Positions 46,801 through 61,800 of a stretch of 64,000 bases of DNA are shown piece after piece. The DNA comes from Membranipora membranacea (lineage: Eukaryota; Bryozoa; Gymnolaemata; Cheilostomatida; Membraniporidae): the NCBI GenBank assembly GCA_914767715.1, contig OU612070.1:20884025-20948024 (forward strand). Reading direction: 5' to 3'. Under the pieces are notes generated by a model. It searched no databases. It was given only the letters and a program-made list of their open reading frames with translations, and was not told the DNA's origin. The translations under genes were made by a program, and so were the position numbers. The number at the start of each line of letters is the position of its first letter. The stretch's first letter is position 1.

Positions 46801-49800
46801 ACCAGTTAATCGGAGGATCCCAATATTCTGCAGTTTGAATAAGGCCAATAAGGGCTTGAAGTGGTCGGAGTTAGATAAGAATCCAACAGAGTTTTAATTT
46901 TTCAATGCTGCCGTTTGGCATGTTTTTTTTTGGCAAAAGTGGACGTCGTTAAAGTTGGCGCTGACGGAGAACGGAGACCCGCAGAGACAAACGGACTTCA
47001 GATTTGAGACGAGCAGGGGTTGCTCCTCTTTATGAGGTAGGTTAAAAGCAAATCTATTTTTTGACCCGGGCGAAAAAAAACCATGATACCCTCCCTTGGT
47101 ATAATTTTTGAAATTTCAAGTCAGCGTAATTACCAACCAGTTAATCGGAGGATCCCAATATTCTGCAGTTTGAATAAGGCCAATAAGGGCTTGAAGTGGT
47201 CGGAGTTAGATAAGAATCCAACAGAGTTTTAATTTTTCAATGCTGCCGTTTGGCATGTTTTTTTTTGGCAAAAGTGGACGTCGTTAAAGTTGGCGCTGAC
47301 GGAGAACGGAGACCCGCAGAGACAAACGGACTTCAGATTTGAGACGAGCAGGGGTTGCTCCTCTTTATGAGGTAGGTTAAAAGCAAATCTATTTTTTGAC
47401 CCGGGCGAAAAAAAACCATGATACCCTCCCTTGGTATAATTTTTGAAATTTCAAGTCAGCGTAATTACCAACCAGTTAATCGGAGGATCCCAATATTCTG
47501 CAGTTTGAATAAGGCCAATAAGGGCTTGAAGTGGTCGGAGTTAGATAAGAATCCAACAGAGTTTTAATTTTTCAATGCTGCCGTTTGGCATGTTTTTTTT
47601 TGGCAAAAGTGGACGTCGTTAAAGTTGGCGCTGACGGAGAACGGAGACCCGCAGAGACAAACGGACTTCAGATTTGAGACGAGCAGGGGTTGCTCCTCTT
47701 TATGAGGTAGGTTAAAAGCAAATCTATTTTTTGACCCGGGCGAAAAAAAACCATGATACCCTCCCTTGGTATAATTATTGAAATTTCAAGTCAGCGTAAT
47801 TACCAACCAGTTAATCGGAGGATCCCAATATTCTGCAGTTTGAATAAGGCCAATAAGGGCTTGAAGTGGTCGGAGTTAGATAAGAATCCAACAGAGTTTT
47901 AATTTTTCAATGCTGCCGTTTGGCATGTTTTTTTTTGGCAAAAGTGGACGTCGTTAAAGTTGGCGCTGACGGAGAACGGAGACCCGCAGAGACAAACGAA
48001 CTTCAGATTTGAGACGAGCAGGGGTTGCTCCTCTTTATGAGGTAGGTTAAAAGCAAATCTATTTTTTGACCCGGGCGAAAAAAAACCATGATACCCTCCC
48101 TTGGTATAATTTTTGAAATTTCAAGTCAGCGTAATTACCAACCAGTTAATCGGAGGATCCCAATATTCTGCAGTTTGAATAAGGCCAATAAGGGCTTGAA
48201 GTGGTCGGAGTTAGATAAGAATCCAACAGAGTTTTAATTTTTCAATGCTGCCGTTTGGCATGTTTTTTTTTGGCAAAAGTGGACGTCGTTAAAGTTGGCG
48301 CTGACGGAGAACGGAGACCCGCAGAGACAAACGGACTTCAGATTTGAGACGAGCAGGGGTTGCTCCTCTTTATGAGGTAGGTTAAAAGCAAATCTATTTT
48401 TTGACCCGGGCGAAAAAAAACCATGATACCCTCCCTTGGTCAAATTATTGAAATTTCAAGTCAGCGTAATTACCAACCAGTTAATCGGAGGATCCCAATA
48501 TTCTGCAGTTTGAATAAGGCCAATAAGGGCTTGAAGTGGTCGGAGTTAGATAAGAATCCAACAGAGTTTTAATTTTTCAATGCTGCCGTTTGGCATGTTT
48601 TTTTTTGGCAAAAGTGGACGTCGTTAAAGTTGGCGCTGACGGAGAACGGAGACCCGCAGAGACAAACGGACTTCAGATTTGAGACGAGCAGGGGTTGCTC
48701 CTCTTTATGAGGTAGGTTAAAAGCAAATCTATTTTTTGACCCGGGCGAAAAAAAACCATGATACCCTCCCTTGGTATAATTTTTGAAATTTCAAGTCAGC
48801 GTAATTACCAACCAGTTAATCGGAGGATCCCAATATTCTGCAGTTTGAATAAGGCCAATAAGGGCTTGAAGTGGTCGGAGTTAGATAAGAATCCAACAGA
48901 GTTTTAATTTTTCAATGCTGCCGTTTGGCATGTTTTTTTTTGGCAAAAGTGGACGTCGTTAAAGTTGGCGCTGACGGAGAACGGAGACCCGCAGAGACAA
49001 ACGGACTTCAGATTTGAGACGAGCAGGGGTTGCTCCTCTTTATGAGGTAGGTTAAAAGCAAATCTATTTTTTGACCCGGGCGAAAAAAAACCATGATACC
49101 CTCCCTTGGTATAATTTTTGAAATTTCAAGTCAGCGTAATTACCAACCAGTTAATCGGAGGATCCCAATATTCTGCAGTTTGAATAAGGCCAATAAGGGC
49201 TTGAAGTGGTCGGAGTTAGATAAGAATCCAACAGAGTTTTAATTTTTCAATGCTGCCGTTTGGCATGTTTTTTTTTGGCAAAAGTGGACGTCGTTAAAGT
49301 TGGCGCTGACGGAGAACGGAGACCCGCAGAGACAAACGGACTTCAGATTTGAGACGAGCAGGGGTTGCTCCTCTTTATGAGGTAGGTTAAAAGCAAATCT
49401 ATTTTTTGACCCGGGCGAAAAAAAACCATGATACCCTCCCTTGGTATAATTATTGAAATTTCAAGTCAGCGTAATTACCAACCAGTTAATCGGAGGATCC
49501 CAATATTCTGCAGTTTGAATAAGGCCAATAAGGGCTTGAAGTGGTCGGAGTTAGATAAGAATCCAACAGAGTTTTAATTTTTCAATGCTGCCGTTTGGCA
49601 TGTTTTTTTTTGGCAAAAGTGGACGTCGTTAAAGTTGGCGCTGACGGAGAACGGAGACCCGCAGAGACAAACGGACTTCAGATTTGAGACGAGCAGGGGT
49701 TGCTCCTCTTTATGAGGTAGGTTAAAAGCAAATCTATTTTTTGACCCGGGCGAAAAAAAACCATGATACCCTCCCTTGGTATAATTTTTGAAATTTCAAG

Positions 49801-52800
49801 TCAGCGTAATTACCAACCAGTTAATCGGAGGATCCCAATATTCTGCAGTTTGAATAAGGCCAATAAGGGCTTGAAGTGGTCGGAGTTAGATAAGAATCCA
49901 ACAGAGTTTTAATTTTTCAATGCTGCCGTTTGGCATGTTTTTTTTTGGCAAAAGTGGACGTCGTTAAAGTTGGCGCTGACGGAGAACGGAGACCCGCAGA
50001 GACAAACGGACTTCAGATTTGAGACGAGCAGGGGTTGCTCCTCTTTATGAGGTAGGTTCAAAGCAAATCTATTTTTTGACCCGGGCGAAAAAAAACCATG
50101 ATACCCTCCCTTGGTATAATTTTTGAAATTTCAAGTCAGCGTAATTACCAACCAGTTAATCGGAGGATCCCAATATTCTGCAGTTTGAATAAGGCCAATA
50201 AGGGCTTGAAGTGGTCGGAGTTAGATAAGAATCCAACAGAGTTTTAATTTTTCAATGCTGCCGTTTGGCATGTTTTTTTTTGGCAAAAGTGGACGTCGTT
50301 AAAGTTGGCGCTGACGGAGAACGGAGACCCGCAGAGACAAACGGACTTCAGATTTGAGACGAGCAGGGGTTGCTCCTCTTTATGAGGTAGGTTAAAAGCA
50401 ACTCTATTTTTTGACCCGGGCGAAAAAAAACCATGATACCCTCCCTTGGTATAATTTTTGAAATTTCAAGTCAGCGTAATTACCAACCAGTTAATCGGAG
50501 GATCCCAATATTCTGCAGTTTGAATAAGGCCAATAAGGGCTTGAAGTGGTCGGAGTTAGATAAGAATCCAACAGAGTTTTAATTTTTCAATGCTGCCGTT
50601 TGGCATGTTTTTTTTTGGCAAAAGTGGACGTCGTTAAAGTTGGCGCTGACGGAGAACGGAGACCCGCAGAGACAAACGGACTTCAGATTTGAGACGAGCA
50701 GGGGTTGCTCCTCTTTATGAGGTAGGTTAAAAGCAAATCTATTTTTTGACCCGGGCGAAAAAAAACCATGATACCCTCCCTTGGTATAATTATTGAAATT
50801 TCAAGTCAGCGTAATTACCAACCAGTTAATCGGAGGATCCCAATATTCTGCAGTTTGAATAAGGCCAATAAGGGCTTGAAGTGGTCGGAGTTAGATAAGA
50901 ATCCAACAGAGTTTTAATTTTTCAATGCTGCCGTTTGGCATGTTTTTTTTTGGCAAAAGTGGACGTCGTTAAAGTTGGCGCTGACGGAGAACGGAGACCC
51001 GCAGAGACAAACGAACTTCAGATTTGAGACGAGCAGGGGTTGCTCCTCTTTATGAGGTAGGTTAAAAGCAAATCTATTTTTTGACCCGGGCGAAAAAAAA
51101 CCATGATACCCTCCCTTGGTATAATTTTTGAAATTTCAAGTCAGCGTAATTACCAACCAGTTAATCGGAGGATCCCAATATTCTGCAGTTTGAATAAGGC
51201 CAATAAGGGCTTGAAGTGGTCGGAGTTAGATAAGAATCCAACAGAGTTTTAATTTTTCAATGCTGCCGTTTGGCATGTTTTTTTTTGGCAAAAGTGGACG
51301 TCGTTAAAGTTGGCGCTGACGGAGAACGGAGACCCGCAGAGACAAACGGACTTCAGATTTGAGACGAGCAGGGGTTGCTCCTCTTTATGAGGTAGGTTAA
51401 AAGCAAATCTATTTTTTGACCCGGGCGAAAAAAAACCATGATACCCTCCCTTGGTATAATTATTGAAATTTCAAGTCAGCGTAATTACCAACCAGTTAAT
51501 CGGAGGATCCCAATATTCTGCAGTTTGAATAAGGCCAATAAGGGCTTGAAGTGGTCGGAGTTAGATAAGAATCCAACAGAGTTTTAATTTTTCAATGCTG
51601 CCGTTTGGCATGTTTTTTTTTGGCAAAAGTGGACGTCGTTAAAGTTGGCGCTGACGGAGAACGGAGACCCGCAGAGACAAACGGACTTCAGATTTGAGAC
51701 GAGCAGGGGTTGCTCCTCTTTATGAGGTAGGTTAAAAGCAAATCTATTTTTTGACCCGGGCGAAAAAAAACCATGATACCCTCCCTTGGTATAATTTTTG
51801 AAATTTCAAGTCAGCGTAATTACCAACCAGTTAATCGGAGGATCCCAATATTCTGCAGTTTGAATAAGGCCAATAAGGGCTTGAAGTGGTCGGAGTTAGA
51901 TAAGAATCCAACAGAGTTTTAATTTTTCAATGCTGCCGTTTGGCATGTTTTTTTTTGGCAAAAGTGGACGTCGTTAAAGTTGGCGCTGACGGAGAACGGA
52001 GACCCGCAGAGACAAACGGACTTCAGATTTGAGACGAGCAGGGGTTGCTCCTCTTTATGAGGTAGGTTAAAAGCAAATCTATTTTTTGACCCGGGCGAAA
52101 AAAAACCATGATACCCTCCCTTGGTATAATTATTGAAATTTCAAGTCAGCGTAATTACCAACCAGTTAATCGGAGGATCCCAATATTCTGCAGTTTGAAT
52201 AAGGCCAATAAGGGCTTGAAGTGGTCGGAGTTAGATAAGAATCCAACAGAGTTTTAATTTTTCAATGCTGCCGTTTGGCATGTTTTTTTTTGGCAAAAGT
52301 GGACGTCGTTAAAGTTGGCGCTGACGGAGAACGGAGACCCGCAGAGACAAACGGACTTCAGATTTGAGACGAGCAGGGGTTGCTCCTCTTTATGAGGTAG
52401 GTTAAAAGCAAATCTATTTTTTGACCCGGGCGAAAAAAAACCATGATACCCTCCCTTGGTATAATTTTTGAAATTTCAAGTCAGCGTAATTACCAACCAG
52501 TTAATCGGAGGATCCCAATATTCTGCAGTTTGAATAAGGCCAATAAGGGCTTGAAGTGGTCGGAGTTAGATAAGAATCCAACAGAGTTTTAATTTTTCAA
52601 TGCTGCCGTTTGGCATGTTTTTTTTTGGCAAAAGTGGACGTCGTTAAAGTTGGCGCTGACGGAGAACGGAGACCCGCAGAGACAAACGGACTTCAGATTT
52701 GAGACGAGCAGGGGTTGCTCCTCTTTATGAGGTAGGTTAAAAGCAAATCTATTTTTTGACCCGGGCGAAAAAAAACCATGATACCCTCCCTTGGTATAAT

Positions 52801-55800
52801 TTTTGAAATTTCAAGTCAGCGTAATTACCAACCAGTTAATCGGAGGATCCCAATATTCTGCAGTTTGAATAAGGCCAATAAGGGCTTGAAGTGGTCGGAG
52901 TTAGATAAGAATCCAACAGAGTTTTAATTTTTCAATGCTGCCGTTTGGCATGTTTTTTTTTGGCAAAAGTGGACGTCGTTAAAGTTGGCGCTGACGGAGA
53001 ACGGAGACCCGCAGAGACAAACGGACTTCAGATTTGAGACGAGCAGGGGTTGCTCCTCTTTATGAGGTAGGTTAAAAGCAAATCTATTTTTTGACCCGGG
53101 CGAAAAAAAACCATGATACCCTCCCTTGGTATAATTATTGAAATTTCAAGTCAGCGTAATTACCAACCAGTTAATCGGAGGATCCCAATATTCTGCAGTT
53201 TGAATAAGGCCAATAAGGGCTTGAAGTGGTCGGAGTTAGATAAGAATCCAACAGAGTTTTAATTTTTCAATGCTGCCGTTTGGCATGTTTTTTTTTGGCA
53301 AAAGTGGACGTCGTTAAAGTTGGCGCTGACGGAGAACGGAGACCCGCAGAGACAAACGGACTTCAGATTTGAGACGAGCAGGGGTTGCTCCTCTTTATGA
53401 GGTAGGTTAAAAGCAAATCTATTTTTTGACCCGGGCGAAAAAAAACCATGATACCCTCCCTTGGTATAATTTTTGAAATTTCAAGTCAGCGTAATTACCA
53501 ACCAGTTAATCGGAGGATCCCAATATTCTGCAGTTTGAATAAGGCCAATAAGGGCTTGAAGTGGTCGGAGTTAGATAAGAATCCAACAGAGTTTTAATTT
53601 TTCAATGCTGCCGTTTGGCATGTTTTTTTTTGGCAAAAGTGGACGTCGTTAAAGTTGGCGCTGACGGAGAACGGAGACCCGCAGAGACAAACGGACTTCA
53701 GATTTGAGACGAGCAGGGGTTGCTCCTCTTTATGAGGTAGGTTAAAAGCAAATCTATTTTTTGACCCGGGCGAAAAAAAACCATGATACCCTCCCTTGGT
53801 ATAATTTTTGAAATTTCAAGTCAGCGTAATTACCAACCAGTTAATCGGAGGATCCCAATATTCTGCAGTTTGAATAAGGCCAATAAGGGCTTGAAGTGGT
53901 CGGAGTTAGATAAGAATCCAACAGAGTTTTAATTTTTCAATGCTGCCGTTTGGCATGTTTTTTTTTGGCAAAAGTGGACGTCGTTAAAGTTGGCGCTGAC
54001 GGAGAACGGAGACCCGCAGAGACAAACGGACTTCAGATTTGAGACGAGCAGGGGTTGCTCCTCTTTATGAGGTAGGTTAAAAGCAAATCTATTTTTTGAC
54101 CCGGGCGAAAAAAAACCATGATACCCTCCCTTGGTATAATTATTGAAATTTCAAGTCAGCGTAATTACCAACCAGTTAATCGGAGGATCCCAATATTCTG
54201 CAGTTTGAATAAGGCCAATAAGGGCTTGAAGTGGTCGGAGTTAGATAAGAATCCAACAGAGTTTTAATTTTTCAATGCTGCCGTTTGGCATGTTTTTTTT
54301 TGGCAAAAGTGGACGTCGTTAAAGTTGGCGCTGACGGAGAACGGAGACCCGCAGAGACAAACGAACTTCAGATTTGAGACGAGCAGGGGTTGCTCCTCTT
54401 TATGAGGTAGGTTAAAAGCAAATCTATTTTTTGACCCGGGCGAAAAAAAACCATGATACCCTCCCTTGGTATAATTTTTGAAATTTCAAGTCAGCGTAAT
54501 TACCAACCAGTTAATCGGAGGATCCCAATATTCTGCAGTTTGAATAAGGCCAATAAGGGCTTGAAGTGGTCGGAGTTAGATAAGAATCCAACAGAGTTTT
54601 AATTTTTCAATGCTGCCGTTTGGCATGTTTTTTTTTGGCAAAAGTGGACGTCGTTAAAGTTGGCGCTGACGGAGAACGGAGACCCGCAGAGACAAACGGA
54701 CTTCAGATTTGAGACGAGCAGGGGTTGCTCCTCTTTATGAGGTAGGTTAAAAGCAAATCTATTTTTTGACCCGGGCGAAAAAAAACCATGATACCCTCCC
54801 TTGGTATAATTATTGAAATTTCAAGTCAGCGTAATTACCAACCAGTTAATCGGAGGATCCCAATATTCTGCAGTTTGAATAAGGCCAATAAGGGCTTGAA
54901 GTGGTCGGAGTTAGATAAGAATCCAACAGAGTTTTAATTTTTCAATGCTGCCGTGTGGCATGTTTTTTTTTGGCAAAAGTGGACGTCGTTAAAGTTGGCG
55001 CTGACGGAGAACGGAGACCCGCAGAGACAAACGGACTTCAGATTTGAGACGAGCAGGGGTTGCTCCTCTTTATGAGGTAGGTTAAAAGCAAATCTATTTT
55101 TTGACCCGGGCGAAAAAAAACCATGATACCCTCCCTTGGTATAATTTTTGAAATTTCAAGTCAGCGTAATTACCAACCAGTTAATCGGAGGATCCCAATA
55201 TTCTGCAGTTTGAATAAGGCCAATAAGGGCTTGAAGTGGTCGGAGTTAGATAAGAATCCAACAGAGTTTTAATTTTTCAATGCTGCCGTTTGGCATGTTT
55301 TTTTTTGGCAAAAGTGGACGTCGTTAAAGTTGGCGCTGACGGAGAACGGAGACCCGCAGAGACAAACGGACTTCAGATTTGAGACGAGCAGGGGTTGCTC
55401 CTCTTTATGAGGTAGGTTAAAAGCAAATCTATTTTTTGACCCGGGCGAAAAAAAACCATGATACCCTCCCTTGGTATAATTATTGAAATTTCAAGTCAGC
55501 GTAATTACCAACCAGTTAATCGGAGGATCCCAATATTCTGCAGTTTGAATAAGGCCAATAAGGGCTTGAAGTGGTCGGAGTTAGATAAGAATCCAACAGA
55601 GTTTTAATTTTTCAATGCTGCCGTTTGGCATGTTTTTTTTTGGCAAAAGTGGACGTCGTTAAAGTTGGCGCTGACGGAGAACGGAGACCCGCAGAGACAA
55701 ACGGACTTCAGATTTGAGACGAGCAGGGGTTGCTCCTCTTTATGAGGTAGGTTAAAAGCAAATCTATTTTTTGACCCGGGCGAAAAAAAACCATGATACC

Positions 55801-58800
55801 CTCCCTTGGTATAATTTTTGAAATTTCAAGTCAGCGTAATTACCAACCAGTTAATCGGAGGATCCCAATATTCTGCAGTTTGAATAAGGCCAATAAGGGC
55901 TTGAAGTGGTCGGAGTTAGATAAGAATCCAACAGAGTTTTAATTTTTCAATGCTGCCGTTTGGCATGTTTTTTTTTGGCAAAAGTGGACGTCGTTAAAGT
56001 TGGCGCTGACGGAGAACGGAGACCCGCAGAGACAAACGGACTTCAGATTTGAGACGAGCAGGGGTTGCTCCTCTTTATGAGGTAGGTTAAAAGCAAATCT
56101 ATTTTTTGACCCGGGCGAAAAAAAACCATGATACCCTCCCTTGGTATAATTATTGAAATTTCAAGTCAGCGTAATTACCAACCAGTTAATCGGAGGATCC
56201 CAATATTCTGCAGTTTGAATAAGGCCAATAAGGGCTTGAAGTGGTCGGAGTTAGATAAGAATCCAACAGAGTTTTAATTTTTCAATGCTGCCGTTTGGCA
56301 TGTTTTTTTTTGGCAAAAGTGGACGTCGTTAAAGTTGGCGCTGACGGAGAACGGAGACCCGCAGAGACAAACGGACTTCAGATTTGAGACGAGCAGGGGT
56401 TGCTCCTCTTTATGAGGTAGGTTAAAAGCAAATCTATTTTTTGACCCGGGCGAAAAAAAACCATGATACCCTCCCTTGGTATAATTTTTTAAATTTCAAG
56501 TCAGCGTAATTACCAACCAGTTAATCGGAGGATCCCAATATTCTGCAGTTTGAATAAGGCCAATAAGGGCTTGAAGTGGTCGGAGTTAGATAAGAATCCA
56601 ACAGAGTTTTAATTTTTCAATGCTGCCGTTTGGCATGTTTTTTTTTGGCAAAAGTGGACGTCGTTAAAGTTGGCGCTGACGGAGAACGGAGACCCGCAGA
56701 GACAAACGGACTTCAGATTTGAGACGAGCAGGGGTTGCTCCTCTTTATGAGGTAGGTTAAAAGCAAATCTATTTTTTGACCCGGGCGAAAAAAAACCATG
56801 ATACCCTCCCTTGGTATAATTTTTGAAATTTCAAGTCAGCGTAATTACCAACCAGTTAATCGGAGGATCCCAATATTCTGCAGTTTGAATAAGGCCAATA
56901 AGGGCTTGAAGTGGTCGGAGTTAGATAAGAATCCAACAGAGTTTTAATTTTTCAATGCTGCCGTTTGGCATGTTTTTTTTTGGCAAAAGTGGACGTCGTT
57001 AAAGTTGGCGCTGACGGAGAACGGAGACCCGCAGAGACAAACGGACTTCAGATTTGAGACGAGCAGGGGTTGCTCCTCTTTATGAGGTAGGTTAAAAGCA
57101 AATCTATTTTTTGACCCGGGCGAAAAAAAACCATGATACCCTCCCTTGGTATAATTATTGAAATTTCAAGTCAGCGTAATTACCAACCAGTTAATCGGAG
57201 GATCCCAATATTCTGCAGTTTGAATAAGGCCAATAAGGGCTTGAAGTGGTCGGAGTTAGATAAGAATCCAACAGAGTTTTAATTTTTCAATGCTGCCGTT
57301 TGGCATGTTTTTTTTTGGCAAAAGTGGACGTCGTTAAAGTTGGCGCTGACGGAGAACGGAGACCCGCAGAGACAAACGGACTTCAGATTTGAGACGAGCA
57401 GGGGTTGCTCCTCTTTATGAGGTAGGTTAAAAGCAAATCTATTTTTTGACCCGGGCGAAAAAAAACCATGATACCCTCCCTTGGTATAATTTTTGAAATT
57501 TCAAGTCAGCGTAATTACCAACCAGTTAATCGGAGGATCCCAATATTCTGCAGTTTGAATAAGGCCAATAAGGGCTTGAAGTGGTCGGAGTTAGATAAGA
57601 ATCCAACAGAGTTTTAATTTTTCAATGCTGCCGTTTGGCATGTTTTTTTTTGGCAAAAGTGGACGTCGTTAAAGTTGGCGCTGACGGAGAACGGAGACCC
57701 GCAGAGACAAACGGACTTCAGATTTGAGACGAGCAGGGGTTGCTCCTCTTTATGAGGTAGGTTAAAAGCAAATCTATTTTTTGACCCGGGCGAAAAAAAA
57801 CCATGATACCCTCCCTTGGTATAATTTTTGAAATTTCAAGTCAGCGTAATTACCAACCAGTTAATCGGAGGATCCCAATATTCTGCAGTTTGAATAAGGC
57901 CAATAAGGGCTTGAAGTGGTCGGAGTTAGATAAGAATCCAACAGAGTTTTAATTTTTCAATGCTGCCGTTTGGCATGTTTTTTTTTGGCAAAAGTGGACG
58001 TCGTTAAAGTTGGCGCTGACGGAGAACGGAGACCCGCAGAGACAAACGGACTTCAGATTTGAGACGAGCAGGGGTTGCTCCTCTTTATGAGGTAGGTTAA
58101 AAGCAAATCTATTTTTTGACCCGGGCGAAAAAAAACCATGATACCCTCCCTTGGTATAATTTTTGAAATTTCAAGTCAGCGTAATTACCAACCAGTTAAT
58201 CGGAGGATCCCAATATTCTGCAGTTTGAATAAGGCCAATAAGGGCTTGAAGTGGTCGGAGTTAGATAAGAATCCAACAGAGTTTTAATTTTTCAATGCTG
58301 CCGTTTGGCATGTTTTTTTTTGGCAAAAGTGGACGTCGTTAAAGTTGGCGCTGACGGAGAACGGAGACCCGCAGAGACAAAACGGACTTCAGATTTGAGA
58401 CGAGCAGGGGTTGCTCCTCTTTATGAGGTAGGTTAAAAGCAAATCTATTTTTTGACCCGGGCGAAAAAAAACCATGATACCCTCCCTTGGTATAATTATT
58501 GAAATTTCAAGTCAGCGTAATTACCAACCAGTTAATCGGAGGATCCCAATATTCTGCAGTTTGAATAAGGCCAATAAGGGCTTGAAGTGGTCGGAGTTAG
58601 ATAAGAATCCAACAGAGTTTTAATTTTTCAATGCTGCCGTTTGGCATGTTTTTTTTTGGCAAAAGTGGACGTCGTTAAAGTTGGCGCTGACGGAGAACGG
58701 AGACCCGCAGAGACAAACGGACTTCAGATTTGAGACGAGCAGGGGTTGCTCCTCTTTATGAGGTAGGTTAAAAGCAAATCTATTTTTTGACCCGGGCGAA

Positions 58801-61800
58801 AAAAAACCATGATACCCTCCCTTGGTATAATTTTTGAAATTTCAAGTCAGCGTAATTACCAACCAGTTAATCGGAGGATCCCAATATTCTGCAGTTTGAA
58901 TAAGGCCAATAAGGGCTTGAAGTGGTCGGAGTTAGATAAGAATCCAACAGAGTTTGAATTTTTCAATGCTGCCGTTTGGCATGTTTTTTTTTGGCAAAAG
59001 TGGACGTCGTTAAAGTTGGCGCTGACGGAGAACGGAGACCCGCAGAGACAAACGGACTTCAGATTTGAGACGAGCAGGGGTTGCTCCTCTTTATGAGGTA
59101 GGTTAAAAGCAAATCTATTTTTTGACCCGGGCGAAAAAAAACCATGATACCCTCCCTTGGTATAATTATTGAAATTTCAAGTCAGCGTAATTACCAACCA
59201 GTTAATCGGAGGATCCCAATATTCTGCAGTTTGAATAAGGCCAATAAGGGCTTGAAGTGGTCGGAGATAGATAAGAATCCAACAGAGTTTTAATTTTTCA
59301 ATGCTGCCGTTTGGCATGTTTTTTTGTGGCAAAAGTGGACGTCGTTAAAGTTGGCGCTGACGGAGAACGGAGACCCGCAGAGACAAACGGACTTCAGATT
59401 TGAGACGAGCAGGGGTTGCTCCTCTTTATGAGGTAGGTTAAAAGCAAATCTATTTTTTGACCCGGGCGAAAAAAAACCATGATACCCTCCCTTGGTATAA
59501 TTTTTGAAATTTCAAGTCAGCGTAATTACCAACCAGTTAATCGGAGGATCCCAATATTCTGCAGTTTGAATAAGGCCAATAAGGGCTTGAAGTGGTCGGA
59601 GTTAGATAAGAATCCAACAGAGTTTTAATTTTTCAATGCTGCCGTTTGGCATGTTTTTTTTTGGCAAAAGTGGACGTCGTTAAAGTTGGCGCTGACGGAG
59701 AACGGAGACCCGCAGAGACAAACGGACTTCAGATTTGAGACGAGCAGGGGTTGCTCCTCTTTATGAGGTAGGTTAAAAGCAAATCTATTTTTTGACCCGG
59801 GCGAAAAAAAACCATGATACCCTCCCTTGGTATAATTATTGAAATTTCAAGTCAGCGTAATTACCAACCAGTTAATCGGAGGATCCCAATATTCTGCAGT
59901 TTGAATAAGGCCAATAAGGGCTTGAAGTGGTCGGAGTTAGATAAGAATCCAACAGAGTTTTAATTTTTCAATGCTGCCGTTTGGCATGTTTTTTTTTGGC
60001 AAAAGTGGACGTCGTTAAAGTTGGCGCTGACGGAGAACGGAGACCCGCAGAGACAAACGGACTTCAGATTTGAGACGAGCAGGGGTTGCTCCTCTTTATG
60101 AGGTAGGTTAAAAGCAAATCTATTTTTTGACCCGGGCGAAAAAAAACCATGATACCCTCCCTTGGTATAATTTTTGAAATTTCAAGTCAGCGTAATTACC
60201 AACCAGTTAATCGGAGGATCCCAATATTCTGCAGTTTGAATAAGGCCAATAAGGGCTTGAAGTGGTCGGAGTTAGATAAGAATCCAACAGAGTTTTAATT
60301 TTTCAATGCTGCCGTTTGGCATGTTTTTTTTTGGCAAAAGTGGACGTCGTTAAAGTTGGCGCTGACGGAGAACGGAGACCCGCAGAGACAAACGGACTTC
60401 AGATTTGAGACGAGCAGGGGTTGCTCCTCTTTATGAGGTAGGTTAAAAGCAAATCTATTTTTTGACCCGGGCGAAAAAAAACCATGATACCCTCCCTTGG
60501 TATAATTTTTGAAATTTCAAGTCAGCGTAATTACCAACCAGTTAATCGGAGGATCCCAATATTCTGCAGTTTGAATAAGGCCAATAAGGGCTTGAAGTGG
60601 TCGGAGTTAGATAAGAATCCAACAGAGTTTTAATTTTTCAATGCTGCCGTTTGGCATGTTTTTTTTTGGCAAAAGTGGACGTCGTTAAAGTTGGCGCTGA
60701 CGGAGAACGGAGACCCGCAGAGACAAACGGACTTCAGATTTGAGACGAGCAGGGGTTGCTCCTCTTTATGAGGTAGGTTAAAAGCAAATCTATTTTTTGA
60801 CCCGGGCGAAAAAAAACCATGATACCCTCCCTTGGTATAATTTTTGAAATTTCAAGTCAGCGTAATTACCAACCAGTTAATCGGAGGATCCCAATATTCT
60901 GCAGTTTGAATAAGGCCAATAAGGGCTTGAAGTGGTCGGAGTTAGATAAGAATCCAACAGAGTTTTAATTTTTCAATGCTGCCGTTTGGCATGTTTTTTT
61001 TTGGCAAAAGTGGACGTCGTTAAAGTTGGCGCTGACGGAGAACGGAGACCCGCAGAGACAAACGGACTTCAGATTTGAGACGAGCAGGGGTTGCTCCTCT
61101 TTATGAGGTAGGTTAAAAGCAAATCTATTTTTTGACCCGGGCGAAAAAAAACCATGATACCCTCCCTTGGTATAATTTTTGAAATTTCAAGTCAGCGTAA
61201 TTACCAACCAGTTAATCGGAGGATCCCAATATTCTGCAGTTTGAATAAGGCCAATAAGGGCTTGAAGTGGTCGGAGTTAGATAAGAATCCAACAGAGTTT
61301 TAATTTTTCAATGCTGCCGTTTGGCATGTTTTTTTTTGGCAAAAGTGGACGTCGTTAAAGTTGGCGCTGACGGAGAACGGAGACCCGCAGAGACAAACGG
61401 ACTTCAGATTTGAGACGAGCAGGGGTTGCTCCTCTTTATGAGGTAGGTTAAAAGCAAATCTATTTTTTGACCCGGGCGAAAAAAAACCATGATACCCTCC
61501 CTTGGTATAATTTTTGAAATTTCAAGTCAGCGTAATTACCAACCAGTTAATCGGAGGATCCCAATATTCTGCAGTTTGAATAAGGCCAATAAGGGCTTGA
61601 AGTGGTCGGAGTTAGATAAGAATCCAACAGAGTTTTAATTTTTCAATGCTGCCGTTTGGCATGTTTTTTTTTGGCAAAAGTGGACGTCGTTAAAGTTGGC
61701 GCTGACGGAGAACGGAGACCCGCAGAGACAAACGGACTTCAGATTTGAGACGAGCAGGGGTTGCTCCTCTTTATGAGGTAGGTTAAAAGCAAATCTATTT

